A DNA stretch of 64,000 nucleotides from Caldicellulosiruptor morganii (lineage in GTDB: Bacteria; Bacillota; Thermoanaerobacteria; Caldicellulosiruptorales; Caldicellulosiruptoraceae): contig NZ_CP113865.1 in the NCBI RefSeq assembly GCF_026810225.1, forward strand, positions 225,001 through 289,000. Direction: 5' to 3'. Positions 19,654 through 28,747 of this stretch are shown here, one piece after another. Every line of letters starts with the position of its first letter. The first letter of the stretch is position 1. The notes under the pieces are model-generated. The model made no database searches, was not told where the DNA came from, and saw nothing but the letters and a program-made list of their open reading frames with translations. The translations under genes were made by a program, and so were the position numbers.

Positions 19654-19692
19654 AAAAGCCGTTGGCAGAGGAAAAAGCTAACGGCTTTTTTT
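19654..19692 (+). terminator. terminator after tRNA-Leu
   Basis: AAAAGCCGTT at 19654-19663 pairs with AACGGCTTTT at 19680-19689, followed by further T. Confidence 0.85.
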
Positions 19693-19811
19693 ATTTTGCT
19701 TTCTTCTGTCTTTAAATTTGTTAATAAAATTAGTTGAAAATGTCTAAATTAAAAATTAAAATATTGTTAAAGGTAATATAAAAATAAAGAAAGGAAAGGA
19801 TAGGGCTTGGT

Positions 19812-20831
19812 ATGGCATTTGGAACAGATATAGGAATTGATCTGGGTACAGCAACAGTTTTAGTTTATGTCAAAGGCAAAGGGATAGTTTTAAGAGAACC
19901 ATCTGTTGTTGCAATAGAGCAGACGCGAAAGCAGATTCTGGCTGTTGGTGAAGAAGCAAGGAGAATGATAGGAAGAACACCGGGGAACATTGTAGCTGTA
20001 AGACCGCTCAGGGACGGTGTTATATCAGACTATGAGGTAACAGAGGCTATGCTCAAGTACTTCCTTGCAAAAGTTCTTGGCAGGCGGGTATTTTTCAAGC
20101 CGAGGGTTGTTGTATGTGTGCCTTCAGGCGTGACAGAGGTTGAAAAAAGAGCAGTGCTTGATGCCACATATGAAGCGGGTGCAAAGCAGACATTTTTAAT
20201 TGAAGAGCCAATTGCGGCTGCGATTGGAGCAGGGCTGGATATCTCAAGACCGGTGGGTTGTATGGTAATAGACATAGGTGGCGGTACAACCGACATTGCA
20301 GTGATTTCGCTTGGCGGGGCAGTTGTAAGTGAGTCGATTAAGGTTGCGGGGGATAAATTTGATGAAGCAATTATCCGATATATAAGAAAGAAGCACAGTG
20401 TGGCGATTGGTGAAAGAACAGCTGAAGAGCTCAAGATAAACATAGGATGTGCATACAGAAAACCAAAAGTGGAGTCTATGGAAGTGAGAGGAAGGAGCTT
20501 GCTTACTGGTCTTCCAAAGACCATAACCGTCACATCGGATGAAATGTTACAGGCTTTAGAGGAGCCGGTATCAGCTATAGTTGAAGCTGTTCACAGGGTG
20601 CTTGAGAATACACCACCTGAACTTGCAGCAGATATTACATCAACAGGGATTGTCATGACAGGTGGTGGGAGCCTTCTGTGGGGTCTGGACAGGTTGATTT
20701 CCGAAAAGACAGGTATTCCAACCAGAATTGCTGATGACCCGGTTTCATGTGTTGCGCTGGGTACAGGTAAGGCATTGGAATCGCTTGATATGTTAGAGTC
20801 AACCCTTATCAAAGACCCAAGAGTAAGGTAA
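19812..20831 (+). CDS. mbl: MreB/Mbl family rod-shape protein
   Basis: The 339-residue actin-like protein has all nucleotide-binding motifs: [17 protein letters not shown] (phosphate 1), [18 protein letters not shown] (phosphate 2) and [17 protein letters not shown] (adenosine). It polymerises under the membrane and directs lateral wall synthesis. The two genes that follow are flagellar rod/hook-like proteins. This is the order mbl-flhO-flhP known from Bacillus, so it is called Mbl rather than MreB on context. Confidence 0.93.
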   Translation: MAFGTDIGIDLGTATVLVYVKGKGIVLREPSVVAIEQTRKQILAVGEEARRMIGRTPGNIVAVRPLRDGVISDYEVTEAMLKYFLAKVLGRRVFFKPRVVVCVPSGVTEVEKRAVLDATYEAGAKQTFLIEEPIAAAIGAGLDISRPVGCMVIDIGGGTTDIAVISLGGAVVSESIKVAGDKFDEAIIRYIRKKHSVAIGERTAEELKINIGCAYRKPKVESMEVRGRSLLTGLPKTITVTSDEMLQALEEPVSAIVEAVHRVLENTPPELAADITSTGIVMTGGGSLLWGLDRLISEKTGIPTRIADDPVSCVALGTGKALESLDMLESTLIKDPRVR

Positions 20832-20850
20832 AAAAGGGGTTTTTAAAAAG

Positions 20851-21624
20851 ATGATTAGAGGTATTTATACATCTGCGTCAGGGATGATTTTGAATCAAAA
20901 ACTTATGGATTTGACAGCCAACAATGTAGCAAATATCAGTACAACAGGATACAAAAGAGATATTGCACAGGTTGAGAGCTTTAGAAAAATGATGGCATAT
21001 AGAATTTTTGATAGATTTTCAAACAGCATTGATAACGCAATAGGTTACATGTCACTTGGAGCAGATGTTTCAAGGATTGTGAGTGATTTTTCTCAGGGGC
21101 TTTACATAAAAACTGATGAGCCTTTGAATTTAGCAATAAGGGGAAGTGGATTTTTTACTGTAGAAAAGGTTGATTCCCTGACAGGTCAGGCGCAGGTTTA
21201 CTATACAAGAAATGGTGCATTTACTGTCAATTCAAACCGGGAACTTGTGACTCTTGATGGTTTTCGTGTGCTTGGGGAAAACGGACCTGTGGTGCTGCAA
21301 AGTCAGGGACAAATCAGGATTGATGAACAGGGCAATGTCTATCAGGAAGGTAGATTGGTTGATAGGTTAAGGCTTGTAGATTTTCAGGACAAAAGTCTTT
21401 TGCGCAAAGTTGGGGATAATCTTTTTGAAGTAGATGCCCAGAATCAGCAGATAGCTTTTTCTGGTAGAGTTTTGCAGGGGTACTTAGAAGGTTCGAATGT
21501 TAACTCTGTTCAGGAAATGGTCAATATGATAAATGCTTTAAGGGCTTATGAGGCCAATCAGAAAGCTTTTATTACTCAGGATGAGACATTGCAGAAGGCT
21601 GTAAATGAAATAGCCAAAAAATAA
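20851..21624 (+). CDS. flhO: flagellar hook-basal body protein, FlhO/FlgG family
   Basis: The 257-residue product begins with the family N-terminus IRGIYTSASGMILNQKLMDLTANNVANISTTGYKRD. It contains the middle motif LNLAIRGSGFFTVE and TRNGAFTVNSNRELVTLDGF, and ends with the Flg_bbr_C helix (MVNMINALRAYEANQKAF). Such proteins form the rod or distal rod of the flagellum and are exported without a signal peptide. The gene lies 19 bases after mbl. Confidence 0.92.
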   Translation: MIRGIYTSASGMILNQKLMDLTANNVANISTTGYKRDIAQVESFRKMMAYRIFDRFSNSIDNAIGYMSLGADVSRIVSDFSQGLYIKTDEPLNLAIRGSGFFTVEKVDSLTGQAQVYYTRNGAFTVNSNRELVTLDGFRVLGENGPVVLQSQGQIRIDEQGNVYQEGRLVDRLRLVDFQDKSLLRKVGDNLFEVDAQNQQIAFSGRVLQGYLEGSNVNSVQEMVNMINALRAYEANQKAFITQDETLQKAVNEIAKK

Positions 21625-21659
21625 AGATATGAAAAAGAAGATGGAGGATTGAGAGAAAA

Positions 21660-22463
21660 ATGATGAGAGCACTGTATTCTGCGGCGCTGGGGATGAAAGC
21701 CCAGCAGACCAATGTTGATATTATTTCCAACAACCTTGCCAATGTTAACACGACTGCATTTAAGAAAGACAAGGCCGAGTTCAAAGACCTTTTGTATGAA
21801 ACTTTGTCGCGTGCAGATGTTGTTGCAGGTGATGGCAAGCCAGTTAGTCTTCAAATAGGACATGGTGTGACAATAACTGCTATAACAAAGAGCTTTTCGG
21901 AGGGCAACTTAGAGAGGACTGAAAACCCGCTTGACCTGGCAATTCAGGGCGAAGGATTTTTTGTTGTGTCAACACCTAACGGTCCAAGATACACAAGAGA
22001 TGGCAGCTTCAAGGTTTCAAATGTTGATGGACAGATAAAGCTTGTCACATCGGACGGATATCCTGTTCTGGCAGTAGGTGATACAGAGATTGTTCTTCCA
22101 GAGACAGCAATTTCCAGTATAACGATTGATGAGACAGGCAGGATTACATACAAGGATGCTGAAGGGCAGATACAGGATTCCGGGCTTAAGATAAAAATAG
22201 TAAAGTTTCTTAACCCGCAGGGGCTTTTAGCTGAGGGCAAGAACCTGTATGCGGTGTCGGCTGCCTCTGGTGAGCCGGTTTCTGAAGAGGAAACAGAAGG
22301 ACCAAAGAGCAGGATTTTGCAAGGATTTTTGGAAATGTCAAATGTTCAGGTGGTTGACGAGATGGTAAAACTCATTATTGCTCAAAGGGCATATGAAATA
22401 AATTCCAAGGCGATTCAAACAGCCGATGATATGCTGTCTATGGCAAATAATCTCAAGAGATAA
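21660..22463 (+). CDS. flhP: flagellar hook-basal body protein, FlhP/FlgG family
   Basis: This 267-residue paralogue of the previous gene has N-terminal YSAALGMKAQQTNVDIISNN, the middle motif LDLAIQGEGFFVVSTPNG and the C-terminal helix EMVKLIIAQRAYEINSKAIQ. Shine-Dalgarno GGAGGATTGAGAG precedes the ATG. With its neighbour it should build the flagellar rod. Both are well conserved, suggesting a motile cell. Confidence 0.92.
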   Translation: MMRALYSAALGMKAQQTNVDIISNNLANVNTTAFKKDKAEFKDLLYETLSRADVVAGDGKPVSLQIGHGVTITAITKSFSEGNLERTENPLDLAIQGEGFFVVSTPNGPRYTRDGSFKVSNVDGQIKLVTSDGYPVLAVGDTEIVLPETAISSITIDETGRITYKDAEGQIQDSGLKIKIVKFLNPQGLLAEGKNLYAVSAASGEPVSEEETEGPKSRILQGFLEMSNVQVVDEMVKLIIAQRAYEINSKAIQTADDMLSMANNLKR

Positions 22464-22499
22464 TAAAATTTGATTTAAAAACAGGCAGGGTTGGATAAT

Positions 22500-22865
22500 A
22501 TGATAGGTGTTCAGGATTTAGGAAACAATACCGGGATGGCAGAGGCTATAAATAATGCAAATAGTAATTCATTAATAGATAAACTGGAAAAGGCTTATTC
22601 GGAAAAGGATAAGCAAAGATTAAAAGAAGCATGTGATGATTTTGAAGCTATTTTACTTTCTTCAATCTTCAAAGAAATGAAAAAATCAATCCCTGAAAGT
22701 GGACTTTTCGAAAAGAGTATTGCTGATGATATATTCAATGATATGTTTGTAGATGAGGTATCCAAAAAAGCTTCAAGTCAGGGTGGGGTAGGATTGTCAA
22801 AGCTGTTGTATGATTCCATATTAAGAAGAATCGAAAATGCATACAGGTTCAAAGATGAAAAGTAG
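22500..22865 (+). CDS. FlgJ-type rod-binding protein, muramidase domain absent
   Basis: The product has 121 residues from ATG 22500 (124 from an in-frame TTG at 22491). The rod-binding domain is recognisable: KEACDDFEAILLSSIFKEMKKSIPESGLF, then DMFVDEVSKKASSQGGVGLS. In many proteobacteria FlgJ also has a glycosidase domain. That domain is missing here, as in most Firmicutes, so wall opening must come from another enzyme. It closes the mbl-flhO-flhP operon. Confidence 0.85.
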   Translation: MIGVQDLGNNTGMAEAINNANSNSLIDKLEKAYSEKDKQRLKEACDDFEAILLSSIFKEMKKSIPESGLFEKSIADDIFNDMFVDEVSKKASSQGGVGLSKLLYDSILRRIENAYRFKDEK

Positions 22866-22875
22866 TTTTTTGCTG

Positions 22876-22903
22876 AGCCGGTGAAATAGACCGGCTTTTA
22901 TTT
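22876..22903 (+). terminator. terminator of the mbl-flagellar operon
   Basis: AGCCGGT at 22876-22882 pairs with ACCGGCT at 22890-22896, then TTTATTTTTT follows. Confidence 0.8.
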
Positions 22904-23046
22904 TTTATTGGCAATATTAGTTCTATCAGAGCCATTTGGAAAGTAACTTTTAATACCATTAATATTGTTATAATAATTGCAAAGCCATCAGTGGTATAAT
23001 ATTTAACTGTACATTATTTAACCTGATTTTTAAGGGGGAAAATGGC

Positions 23047-23997
23047 TTGTTACAGACATTTATAAGCAGCATTCAAGGAGTTTTAGTAATTTTATTTGTC
23101 TTAATTTTAGGATATTATTTGACAAAAATTGGCTGGTTTGATTCAAAAGTATCAGACCTATTTGCGAAGATTGTTGTAAATATTTCCCTCCCGCTTTATA
23201 TGATTGCAAATCTGACCTCAACTTTTACAAAAGAGGAGCTTGAACATTCAGCAAGAGGGCTCTTGATTCCTTTTTTATCCATATTACTTTCTTATTGTGT
23301 GGCTACAGTGGTTGCAAGGTTTGCAAATGTAAAGATTTACAGAAGAGGGCTTTTTGCAGCTATATTTTCACTTTCTAATTCCATTTTTGTGGGTCTTCCG
23401 ATGTCTCTGGCACTTTTTGGAGATGTTGCGACACCCTACACACTCCTTTATTACATGGCAAACACAACAATGTGGTGGACATTGGGAGTGTATGGTATTA
23501 TACGTGACAACAAAAGCGAGAGGCATAGTGTTTTTAGTATAGACACTTTAAAACGCATATTCAATCCGCCTTTGATAGGATTTTTGATTGGAGTTGTACT
23601 TGTACTTTTGGGAATAAGACTGCCCAAGTTTGCATTTGACAGTTTTAAAATGGTAGGAGGGCTTACAACACCTCTTTCCATTTTCTGTATTGGCATAACA
23701 ATGTATGAGATGGGTTTTAAAAGTTTTAAGTTTGACAGGGATTCTTTACTGGTCTTTTCTGGAAGGTTTCTGATCACTCCTTTTATAACATGGAGCTTAT
23801 CTCATTTTATTCCTGTGCCCAAACTTATGAGAGATGTTTTTATAATAATGTCTGCTATGCCTGTTATGATTAACTCGGCAATAATTTCAAGAGTATATAA
23901 TGGAGATTATGAATTTGCCACTGCTATGATTACATATTCTACACTGTTCTCGGTTGTTATAATGCCATTTTTAATGGTTTTAATTAAAATTATTTAG
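23047..23997 (+). CDS. AEC (auxin efflux carrier) family transporter
   Basis: The 316-residue product has about ten predicted membrane helices in two halves. It opens with LQTFISSIQGVLVILFVLILGYYLTKIGWF, and has the conserved NISLPLYMIANLTS segment near 47-60 and the crossing motif SNSIFVGLPMSLALFGD near 111-127. The TTG start lies 7 bases after AAGGGGGAA. AEC permeases move organic acids or similar compounds, and the substrate cannot be told. It is a single-gene unit. Confidence 0.9.
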   Translation: MLQTFISSIQGVLVILFVLILGYYLTKIGWFDSKVSDLFAKIVVNISLPLYMIANLTSTFTKEELEHSARGLLIPFLSILLSYCVATVVARFANVKIYRRGLFAAIFSLSNSIFVGLPMSLALFGDVATPYTLLYYMANTTMWWTLGVYGIIRDNKSERHSVFSIDTLKRIFNPPLIGFLIGVVLVLLGIRLPKFAFDSFKMVGGLTTPLSIFCIGITMYEMGFKSFKFDRDSLLVFSGRFLITPFITWSLSHFIPVPKLMRDVFIIMSAMPVMINSAIISRVYNGDYEFATAMITYSTLFSVVIMPFLMVLIKII

Positions 23998-24138
23998 TTT
24001 TTTCTTGGAAGTAATAATGAATATAAAAGGATGGTTGTACAACCGAGGAAATACTTTTTACTTATCACTTGCCTTAACATTAGCACAATGTTGCAAAGGA
24101 AAAGATGTATACATATCTAATGGTCAGCAAATGTAGAT

Positions 24139-24166
24139 TGTTATTTTTTATGTATGGTTATATAAT
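24139..24166 (+). promoter_or_regulatory. probable sigma-A promoter of glmM
   Basis: TTGTTA at 24139-24144 and a perfect TATAAT at 24161-24166 are separated by 16 bases, about 40 bases before the glmM ATG. The spacer 23998-24204 shows nothing else. Confidence 0.6.
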
Positions 24167-24207
24167 AGATAAAGTAAAATAAAATCTACTGAAAAAGGAG
24201 GAGATTG

Positions 24208-25557
24208 ATGGGAAGACTTTTTGGAACAGACGGTGTTCGGGGTATTGCAAATAAAGAGCTTACATGTGAGCTTGCGTTTGATCTGGGAAGAGCTGGTGCA
24301 TATGTGCTCACCCAAACCAGACAAAAACCTAAAATCCTGATTGGCAAAGATACGAGAATCTCATGCGATATGCTTGAGGCTGCACTGTGTGCCGGGCTGA
24401 CTTCTGTCGGAGCAGATGTGTATCTTGCAGGAGTTGTTACAACACCTGCTATAGCTCACCTGGTAAAATCGCACCGGTTTGATGCGGGAATTATGATTTC
24501 TGCATCGCACAATCCTTATGAGTTCAACGGTATTAAGTTTTTTAATTCACAGGGCTTCAAGCTTTCTGACCGGATTGAAGACAGGATTGAGGACATTATT
24601 TTGAACAAAAAGTGGGATGAAGTGCCACACGCTCAGTTTGATGCAATAGGCAGAGTAAATAAAGCTGAGCTTGAAAATGACTACAGGGGGTATCTAAAAT
24701 CAACATTAAATGGTGCAAGCTTCAAGGGGATTAAAATTGTTATGGACTGTGCAAATGGTGCAGCTTATAAGATAGCTCCGGCGGTTTTTGAAGAACTTGG
24801 TGCAGAGGTTTTGGTGATAAACAACCAGCCGGATGGGACAAACATCAACAAAGAGTGTGGATCCACACATCTTGAGATGCTGAAGCAGGAGGTTGTGAAA
24901 AACAGGGCTGATTTTGGCATTGCGTATGATGGTGATGCGGACAGAACACTTTTTGTAGATGAAAATGGCGAGGTTGTTGACGGTGATAAGATTATGCTTC
25001 TTCTGGCAAAAGCTTTGAAGGATGAAGGGAAGCTAAAAAATAACACCCTGGTTGTAACAGTTATGAGCAACATGGGGCTTTTTGTTGCTGCAAAAGAGCT
25101 TGGGATAGATCTTGAGGTCACAAAAGTCGGAGACAGATATGTTCTTGAAAAGATGCTGGAAGGCGGATATTCAATTGGTGGTGAGCAGTCAGGGCACATA
25201 ATACTTCTGGACTATGCAACAACAGGGGATGGGATTCTGACAAGTCTTCACCTGACAAAGCTAATATGTAAGACTAACAAAAAGCTTTCTGAGCTTGCAA
25301 AGATAATGAAAGTGTACCCCCAGGTGCTGGTAAATGCAAGAGTTGAAAACAGCAAAAAGGAGCTATACAAAGAAGATAGTGTTATAATGGATGCAATTGC
25401 AGCCTTAGAGCACAAGTTCAATGGAAAAGGAAGGGTTTTAATAAGACCATCTGGTACAGAACCTTTGATAAGGGTTATGATTGAGGGCGAGGACTATGAT
25501 GAGATTAAAAAGGACGCCGAGGCTCTTGCAAAATTGATTGAATCAAGGCTTTCATGA
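24208..25557 (+). CDS. glmM: phosphoglucosamine mutase
   Basis: From ATG 24208 (Shine-Dalgarno AAAGGAGGAG) the product has 449 residues, the full family length. It has the phosphoserine loop MISASHNPYEFNGIKFF near residue 99, the metal site DGDADRTLFVDENG near 241, sugar-binding GEEQ-type GGEQSGHIIL near 326, and the C-terminal phosphate-binding RPSGTEPLIRVM. It converts glucosamine 6-phosphate to glucosamine 1-phosphate on the way to UDP-GlcNAc. glmS follows downstream, so the two steps of one pathway sit side by side. Confidence 0.96.
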   Translation: MGRLFGTDGVRGIANKELTCELAFDLGRAGAYVLTQTRQKPKILIGKDTRISCDMLEAALCAGLTSVGADVYLAGVVTTPAIAHLVKSHRFDAGIMISASHNPYEFNGIKFFNSQGFKLSDRIEDRIEDIILNKKWDEVPHAQFDAIGRVNKAELENDYRGYLKSTLNGASFKGIKIVMDCANGAAYKIAPAVFEELGAEVLVINNQPDGTNINKECGSTHLEMLKQEVVKNRADFGIAYDGDADRTLFVDENGEVVDGDKIMLLLAKALKDEGKLKNNTLVVTVMSNMGLFVAAKELGIDLEVTKVGDRYVLEKMLEGGYSIGGEQSGHIILLDYATTGDGILTSLHLTKLICKTNKKLSELAKIMKVYPQVLVNARVENSKKELYKEDSVIMDAIAALEHKFNGKGRVLIRPSGTEPLIRVMIEGEDYDEIKKDAEALAKLIESRLS

Positions 25558-25618
25558 TAATCTTCTGAGTTTTGGGATGTAACTTATGGTCATCTTCACC
25601 TGACACTTTTTTATTTAA

Positions 25619-25797
25619 GCGCCAGGACCTCTGGAAGTTATAGCGCTGCTTTGTTTTGCGCATTTTTCCAGAGGTTGACGAGGACCGGGGAGGATCGAGG
25701 TTGTCGGCGGGTGCCCCGGCGGGGTTTTTGCCTTTTTCCTCGTAACTTTCTGCTACAAACCCCGGAAGGTAACTTCCAGGACAAAAGCAGAAAGAAA
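25619..25797 (+). ncRNA. glmS ribozyme (glucosamine-6-phosphate-activated self-cleaving riboswitch)
   Basis: The region between glmM and glmS shows the glmS ribozyme layout. The predicted cleavage point precedes G25619 in AAGCGCC. The P1 arms CCTCTGGAA and TTCCAGAGG lie at about 25628 and 25667. The conserved core GACGAGG...GGGGAGGATCGAGGTTGTC and the TTTTCCTCGTAACTTTCTGC block follow, then a 3' GCAGAAAG element. When glucosamine 6-phosphate is plentiful, the RNA cleaves itself and the glmS message is destroyed. The glmS ATG lies 80 bases downstream. I see no terminator between glmM and this element, so read-through transcripts would be cut as well. Confidence 0.93.
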
Positions 25798-25878
25798 AAG
25801 GCTTAAGGCTTTTTTATTTGCTGCAGGTTTGTGGCAGCTTGGAAATTAAATATAAGGCTCAAGAGGAGGCAAAAAACA

Positions 25879-27714
25879 ATGTGCGGAATTGTTGGTTATG
25901 TTGGTAATAGAAGCTGCGTTCCTATTTTACTTTCCGGGCTTAAAAAGCTTGAGTACAGGGGATATGACTCTGCCGGTGTGGCAGTTATTGATATAGATAA
26001 CCAGAAGATTGATATAGTCAAGACAAAAGGAAGACTTGCTACTCTGGAAGAAAAGCTAAAAGAAAACCCCATTGAGGGTTTTGCCGGGATTGGTCACACA
26101 AGGTGGGCAACGCATGGTGAGCCATCCGATGAGAATTCGCACCCGCATATGAGCCAGAACGGCAGAATTGCAATTGTCCACAACGGGATTATAGAGAATT
26201 ATTTAAAGTTAAAGGAATTTTTGATTAGAAAAGGTTTTGAATTTGCTTCTGAGACAGATACAGAGGTTGTTGCGCATCTTATTGAATATTATTATGATGG
26301 TGACATTGTGGATGCGTTTATAAAAACACTTGAGAAGATTCAGGGGTCATACGCTCTGGGAGTGCTTTGCCTTGACAAACCCGATATGATTCTGGCAGCA
26401 AGAAAAGACAGTCCTTTGATTGTTGGATTGGGTCAGGGTGAGAATTTCATTGCCTCGGACATTCCCGCAATTTTGGAGTACACAAGGGATACCTATATCC
26501 TTGAAGAGAATGAGATAGCAATTATCACAAAAGACAGGGTGGAGGTTATAAATCCCGAAAAGGAGCAGATTAAAAAAGATGTATTCCACGTTACATGGGA
26601 TGTTTCATCAGCTGAAAAAGGTGGCTATGAGCACTTTATGATAAAGGAGATAATGGAGCAGCCAAAGGCGGTAAGGGACACGCTGACAGGCAGGCTTCCA
26701 GATAGCAGCTTTGAGGTAAACCTGGATGGCATAAAGATAGCAAAAGAGGATTTGCAGAAACTTCACAAAATATTTATAGTTGCATGTGGCACAGCATACC
26801 ATGCAGGGATTGTGGGCAAATATGTGATTGAGAAGCTCACAAGAATACCTGTTGAGGTTGACATTGCAAGCGAGTTTCGCTACAAAGACCCCATTGTTGA
26901 TGAGAATACCCTGACAATTGTGATTTCTCAGTCGGGTGAGACAATTGACACTCTTGTTGCAATGAGAGAGGCAAAGGCAAAAGGCTCAAGGACGCTTGGG
27001 ATTGTAAACGTTGTTGGCTCATCCATAGCAAGAGAGGTGGATGATTGTCTGTATACATGGGCAGGGCCCGAGATTGCCGTTGCATCGACCAAGGCTTACA
27101 CAACGCAGCTTATTTGCCTTTATCTTATTGCTCTTGACTTTGCAACAAAGCTTGGAACAATATCAAATGATGAGTTTGCAAAGATAAGAGATGAGATAAA
27201 AAGACTTCCTGAAAAAATAGAGTATGTCCTTACACACAAAGAGAATATTCAAAAGTATGCATCAGAGCATTTTAACGCAAAGGACATCTTCTATTTGGGT
27301 CGTGGCTTGGACTTTGCAGTTGCAATGGAAGGGTCACTCAAATTAAAAGAGATTTCATACATTCACTCAGAAGCATATGCAGCAGGTGAGCTAAAGCATG
27401 GAACAATTGCACTGATTGAAGATGGGACATTTGTAATTGCACTTGCAACACAGGAAAAGCTTTTTGAAAAGATGATAAGCAACATAAAAGAGGTAAAATC
27501 CCGTGGTGCAGTTGTGCTTTCTGTTGCGCAGGAGGGGAATACTGCCATAGAAGATGTGTCAGACCATGTTTTATATATTCCGAAGACACTTGACATCCTG
27601 GCACCTGTTTTGACGGTTGTGCCACTTCAGCTTTTTGCATACTACACAGCAGTGCAAAGAGGCTGCGATGTTGACAAACCAAGGAATTTGGCAAAGAGTG
27701 TGACTGTGGAGTAA
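25879..27714 (+). CDS. glmS: glutamine--fructose-6-phosphate aminotransferase (isomerising)
   Basis: The real start is ATG 25879, which puts the catalytic Cys directly after Met (MCGIVGYVGNRSC). The product has 611 residues. The N-terminal glutaminase domain shows GHTRWATHGEPSDENSHPH. Two SIS sugar-isomerase domains follow (VACGTAYHAGIVGKYVIE near 310, ISQSGETIDTLVAMREAKAKG near 361, GRGLDFAVAMEGSLKLKEISY near 474). The end is DKPRNLAKSVTVE. Shine-Dalgarno AGAGGAGGC. It makes glucosamine 6-phosphate, the first step to cell wall amino sugars, and is controlled by the ribozyme upstream. Confidence 0.97.
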   Translation: MCGIVGYVGNRSCVPILLSGLKKLEYRGYDSAGVAVIDIDNQKIDIVKTKGRLATLEEKLKENPIEGFAGIGHTRWATHGEPSDENSHPHMSQNGRIAIVHNGIIENYLKLKEFLIRKGFEFASETDTEVVAHLIEYYYDGDIVDAFIKTLEKIQGSYALGVLCLDKPDMILAARKDSPLIVGLGQGENFIASDIPAILEYTRDTYILEENEIAIITKDRVEVINPEKEQIKKDVFHVTWDVSSAEKGGYEHFMIKEIMEQPKAVRDTLTGRLPDSSFEVNLDGIKIAKEDLQKLHKIFIVACGTAYHAGIVGKYVIEKLTRIPVEVDIASEFRYKDPIVDENTLTIVISQSGETIDTLVAMREAKAKGSRTLGIVNVVGSSIAREVDDCLYTWAGPEIAVASTKAYTTQLICLYLIALDFATKLGTISNDEFAKIRDEIKRLPEKIEYVLTHKENIQKYASEHFNAKDIFYLGRGLDFAVAMEGSLKLKEISYIHSEAYAAGELKHGTIALIEDGTFVIALATQEKLFEKMISNIKEVKSRGAVVLSVAQEGNTAIEDVSDHVLYIPKTLDILAPVLTVVPLQLFAYYTAVQRGCDVDKPRNLAKSVTVE

Positions 27715-27729
27715 GAGCAAGATAAAATA

Positions 27730-27790
27730 AAAGGGATAAGTGATAAAGCCTTGCTTATATAAAGGCTTTGCGCCACCTTATCCCTTTTTC
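27730..27790 (+). terminator. terminator after glmS
   Basis: AAAGGGATAAGTG near 27731-27743 pairs with the CACCTTATCCCTTT segment ending near 27787, with an inner hairpin (AAAGCC / GGCTTT). T-rich sequence follows. Confidence 0.8.
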
Positions 27791-28164
27791 TTTTTGCCAT
27801 TGGACCTGACTATTCGTACAAACTTTTTTCACAAAAACAGAAGCTTGAATGTAAATTTTCAAAATGAATATAGCATATTTTACTTGGAATTCTTATACCT
27901 CCAGAAAGTGATATATATATATTTTATACTGAGTTAAGGCAGAGAAAATGGTCTTTAATTAACATAGTTAGGGGTTAGGGAAAAAAATTGTTTGTGGAGA
28001 TTTATAAAATAACATAAATAATATTTATAATATTAATTTGGTTGTTAAATATTTCAAAGTTCTGAGTAAATATAACTGCTTACAAATTTAAATAAAAAAC
28101 TAAAAGAAGCTTGATGAATTTTACAATATAGTATGCTATTATTAAAAAGAGGAGAATATATTTT
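27791..28164. other. gene-free AT-rich spacer at the border of the accessory region
   Basis: I see no coding frame with a ribosome site here. Base composition becomes clearly richer in A and T than in the genes before it. A possible promoter (TTTACA near 28118 and a TATTATT box near 28137) lies upstream of the small gene at 28165. This stretch marks the change from compact core operons to accessory DNA. Confidence 0.5.
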
Positions 28165-28305
28165 GTGAGAAAGATTCATCAAATATGGGCTTTAGTGAGT
28201 CCAGCAATGCATAAGAAACTAAAAGAATATGCAGTTGAAAACCAAATAGCTTCTACCCGTGCAAAGATGATAATGTATATCAGTTACAGTTTTAGGTCTT
28301 ACTAA
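28165..28305 (+). CDS. very small basic protein, unknown
   Basis: A GTG start behind AAGAGGAGA gives 46 residues. The sequence is basic and mostly helical (SPAMHKKLKEYAVENQIASTRAKM). The length and helix pattern recall ribbon-helix-helix regulators or a worn relic of one. No family is certain. Confidence 0.4.
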   Translation: MRKIHQIWALVSPAMHKKLKEYAVENQIASTRAKMIMYISYSFRSY

Positions 28306-28344
28306 CTTTTGAAATATTATACATTCCAATTGAGGACGGGGAAG

Positions 28345-28479
28345 ATGGTTAATATAAAAGTTTCCGATGCAGAACTCGAATATATCAAAAGCTTTACACA
28401 ACGCTACAACGTGACAATCAGCCGATTGCTGAGAAACATAGTTTATACTTATTTCCAGAGCATAGAAAGGGAAAGATAG
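28345..28479 (+). CDS. small ribbon-helix-helix-like protein
   Basis: ATG 28345 behind GAGGACGGGG gives 44 residues. The order is a short beta strand (VNIKVSD), helix (AELEYIKSFTQRYN), turn (VTISR) and helix (LLRNIVYTYFQSIERE), which is the Arc/MetJ ribbon-helix-helix layout of small dimeric repressors and antitoxins. It stands between another small gene and the large helicase-nuclease, and may be its regulator. That link is inferred from position only. Confidence 0.5.
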   Translation: MVNIKVSDAELEYIKSFTQRYNVTISRLLRNIVYTYFQSIERER

Positions 28480-28518
28480 AAAGCGTAGTTTTATTAAGGC
28501 AAAATAATATTTAGGGAA

Positions 28519-28614
28519 GTGAAAAAGGAAATAGGGCAGAATAACGATGAAGTGTTAAACTTTGCTTCAACTCTTTGGGCAGCAGCTTATTTAACAGGTT
28601 GTATCTCTTTTTGA
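28519..28614 (+). CDS. tiny open frame, doubtful
   Basis: GTG 28519 behind TTAGGGAAG opens 31 codons (KKEIGQNNDEVLNFASTLW then AAAYLTGCISF). It could be a genuine micro-protein, a truncated gene start, or chance. Between it and the helicase gene (28615-28747) I see only AT-rich sequence. Confidence 0.25.
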   Translation: MKKEIGQNNDEVLNFASTLWAAAYLTGCISF

Positions 28615-28747
28615 AGATGTTGCTTGATTGATAAGTATTTATTAGTAAAATATAGCAATTAAACCTATGACTTAATTTGACGCTCTATGAGTAAGTATTA
28701 GTTCTATATTTAAGAGAAACGCCAATAATTTAAAAGAGGTGGAATGT

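Noticed and set aside
25795-25815. Terminator at the 3' end of the glmS ribozyme
   Set aside because: AAAAAGGCTTAAGGCTTTTTT does not form a good stem because the arms are direct rather than inverted, so it was not called.
27740-27937. 65-codon frame after glmS
   Set aside because: It starts inside the glmS terminator hairpin and has no ribosome site.
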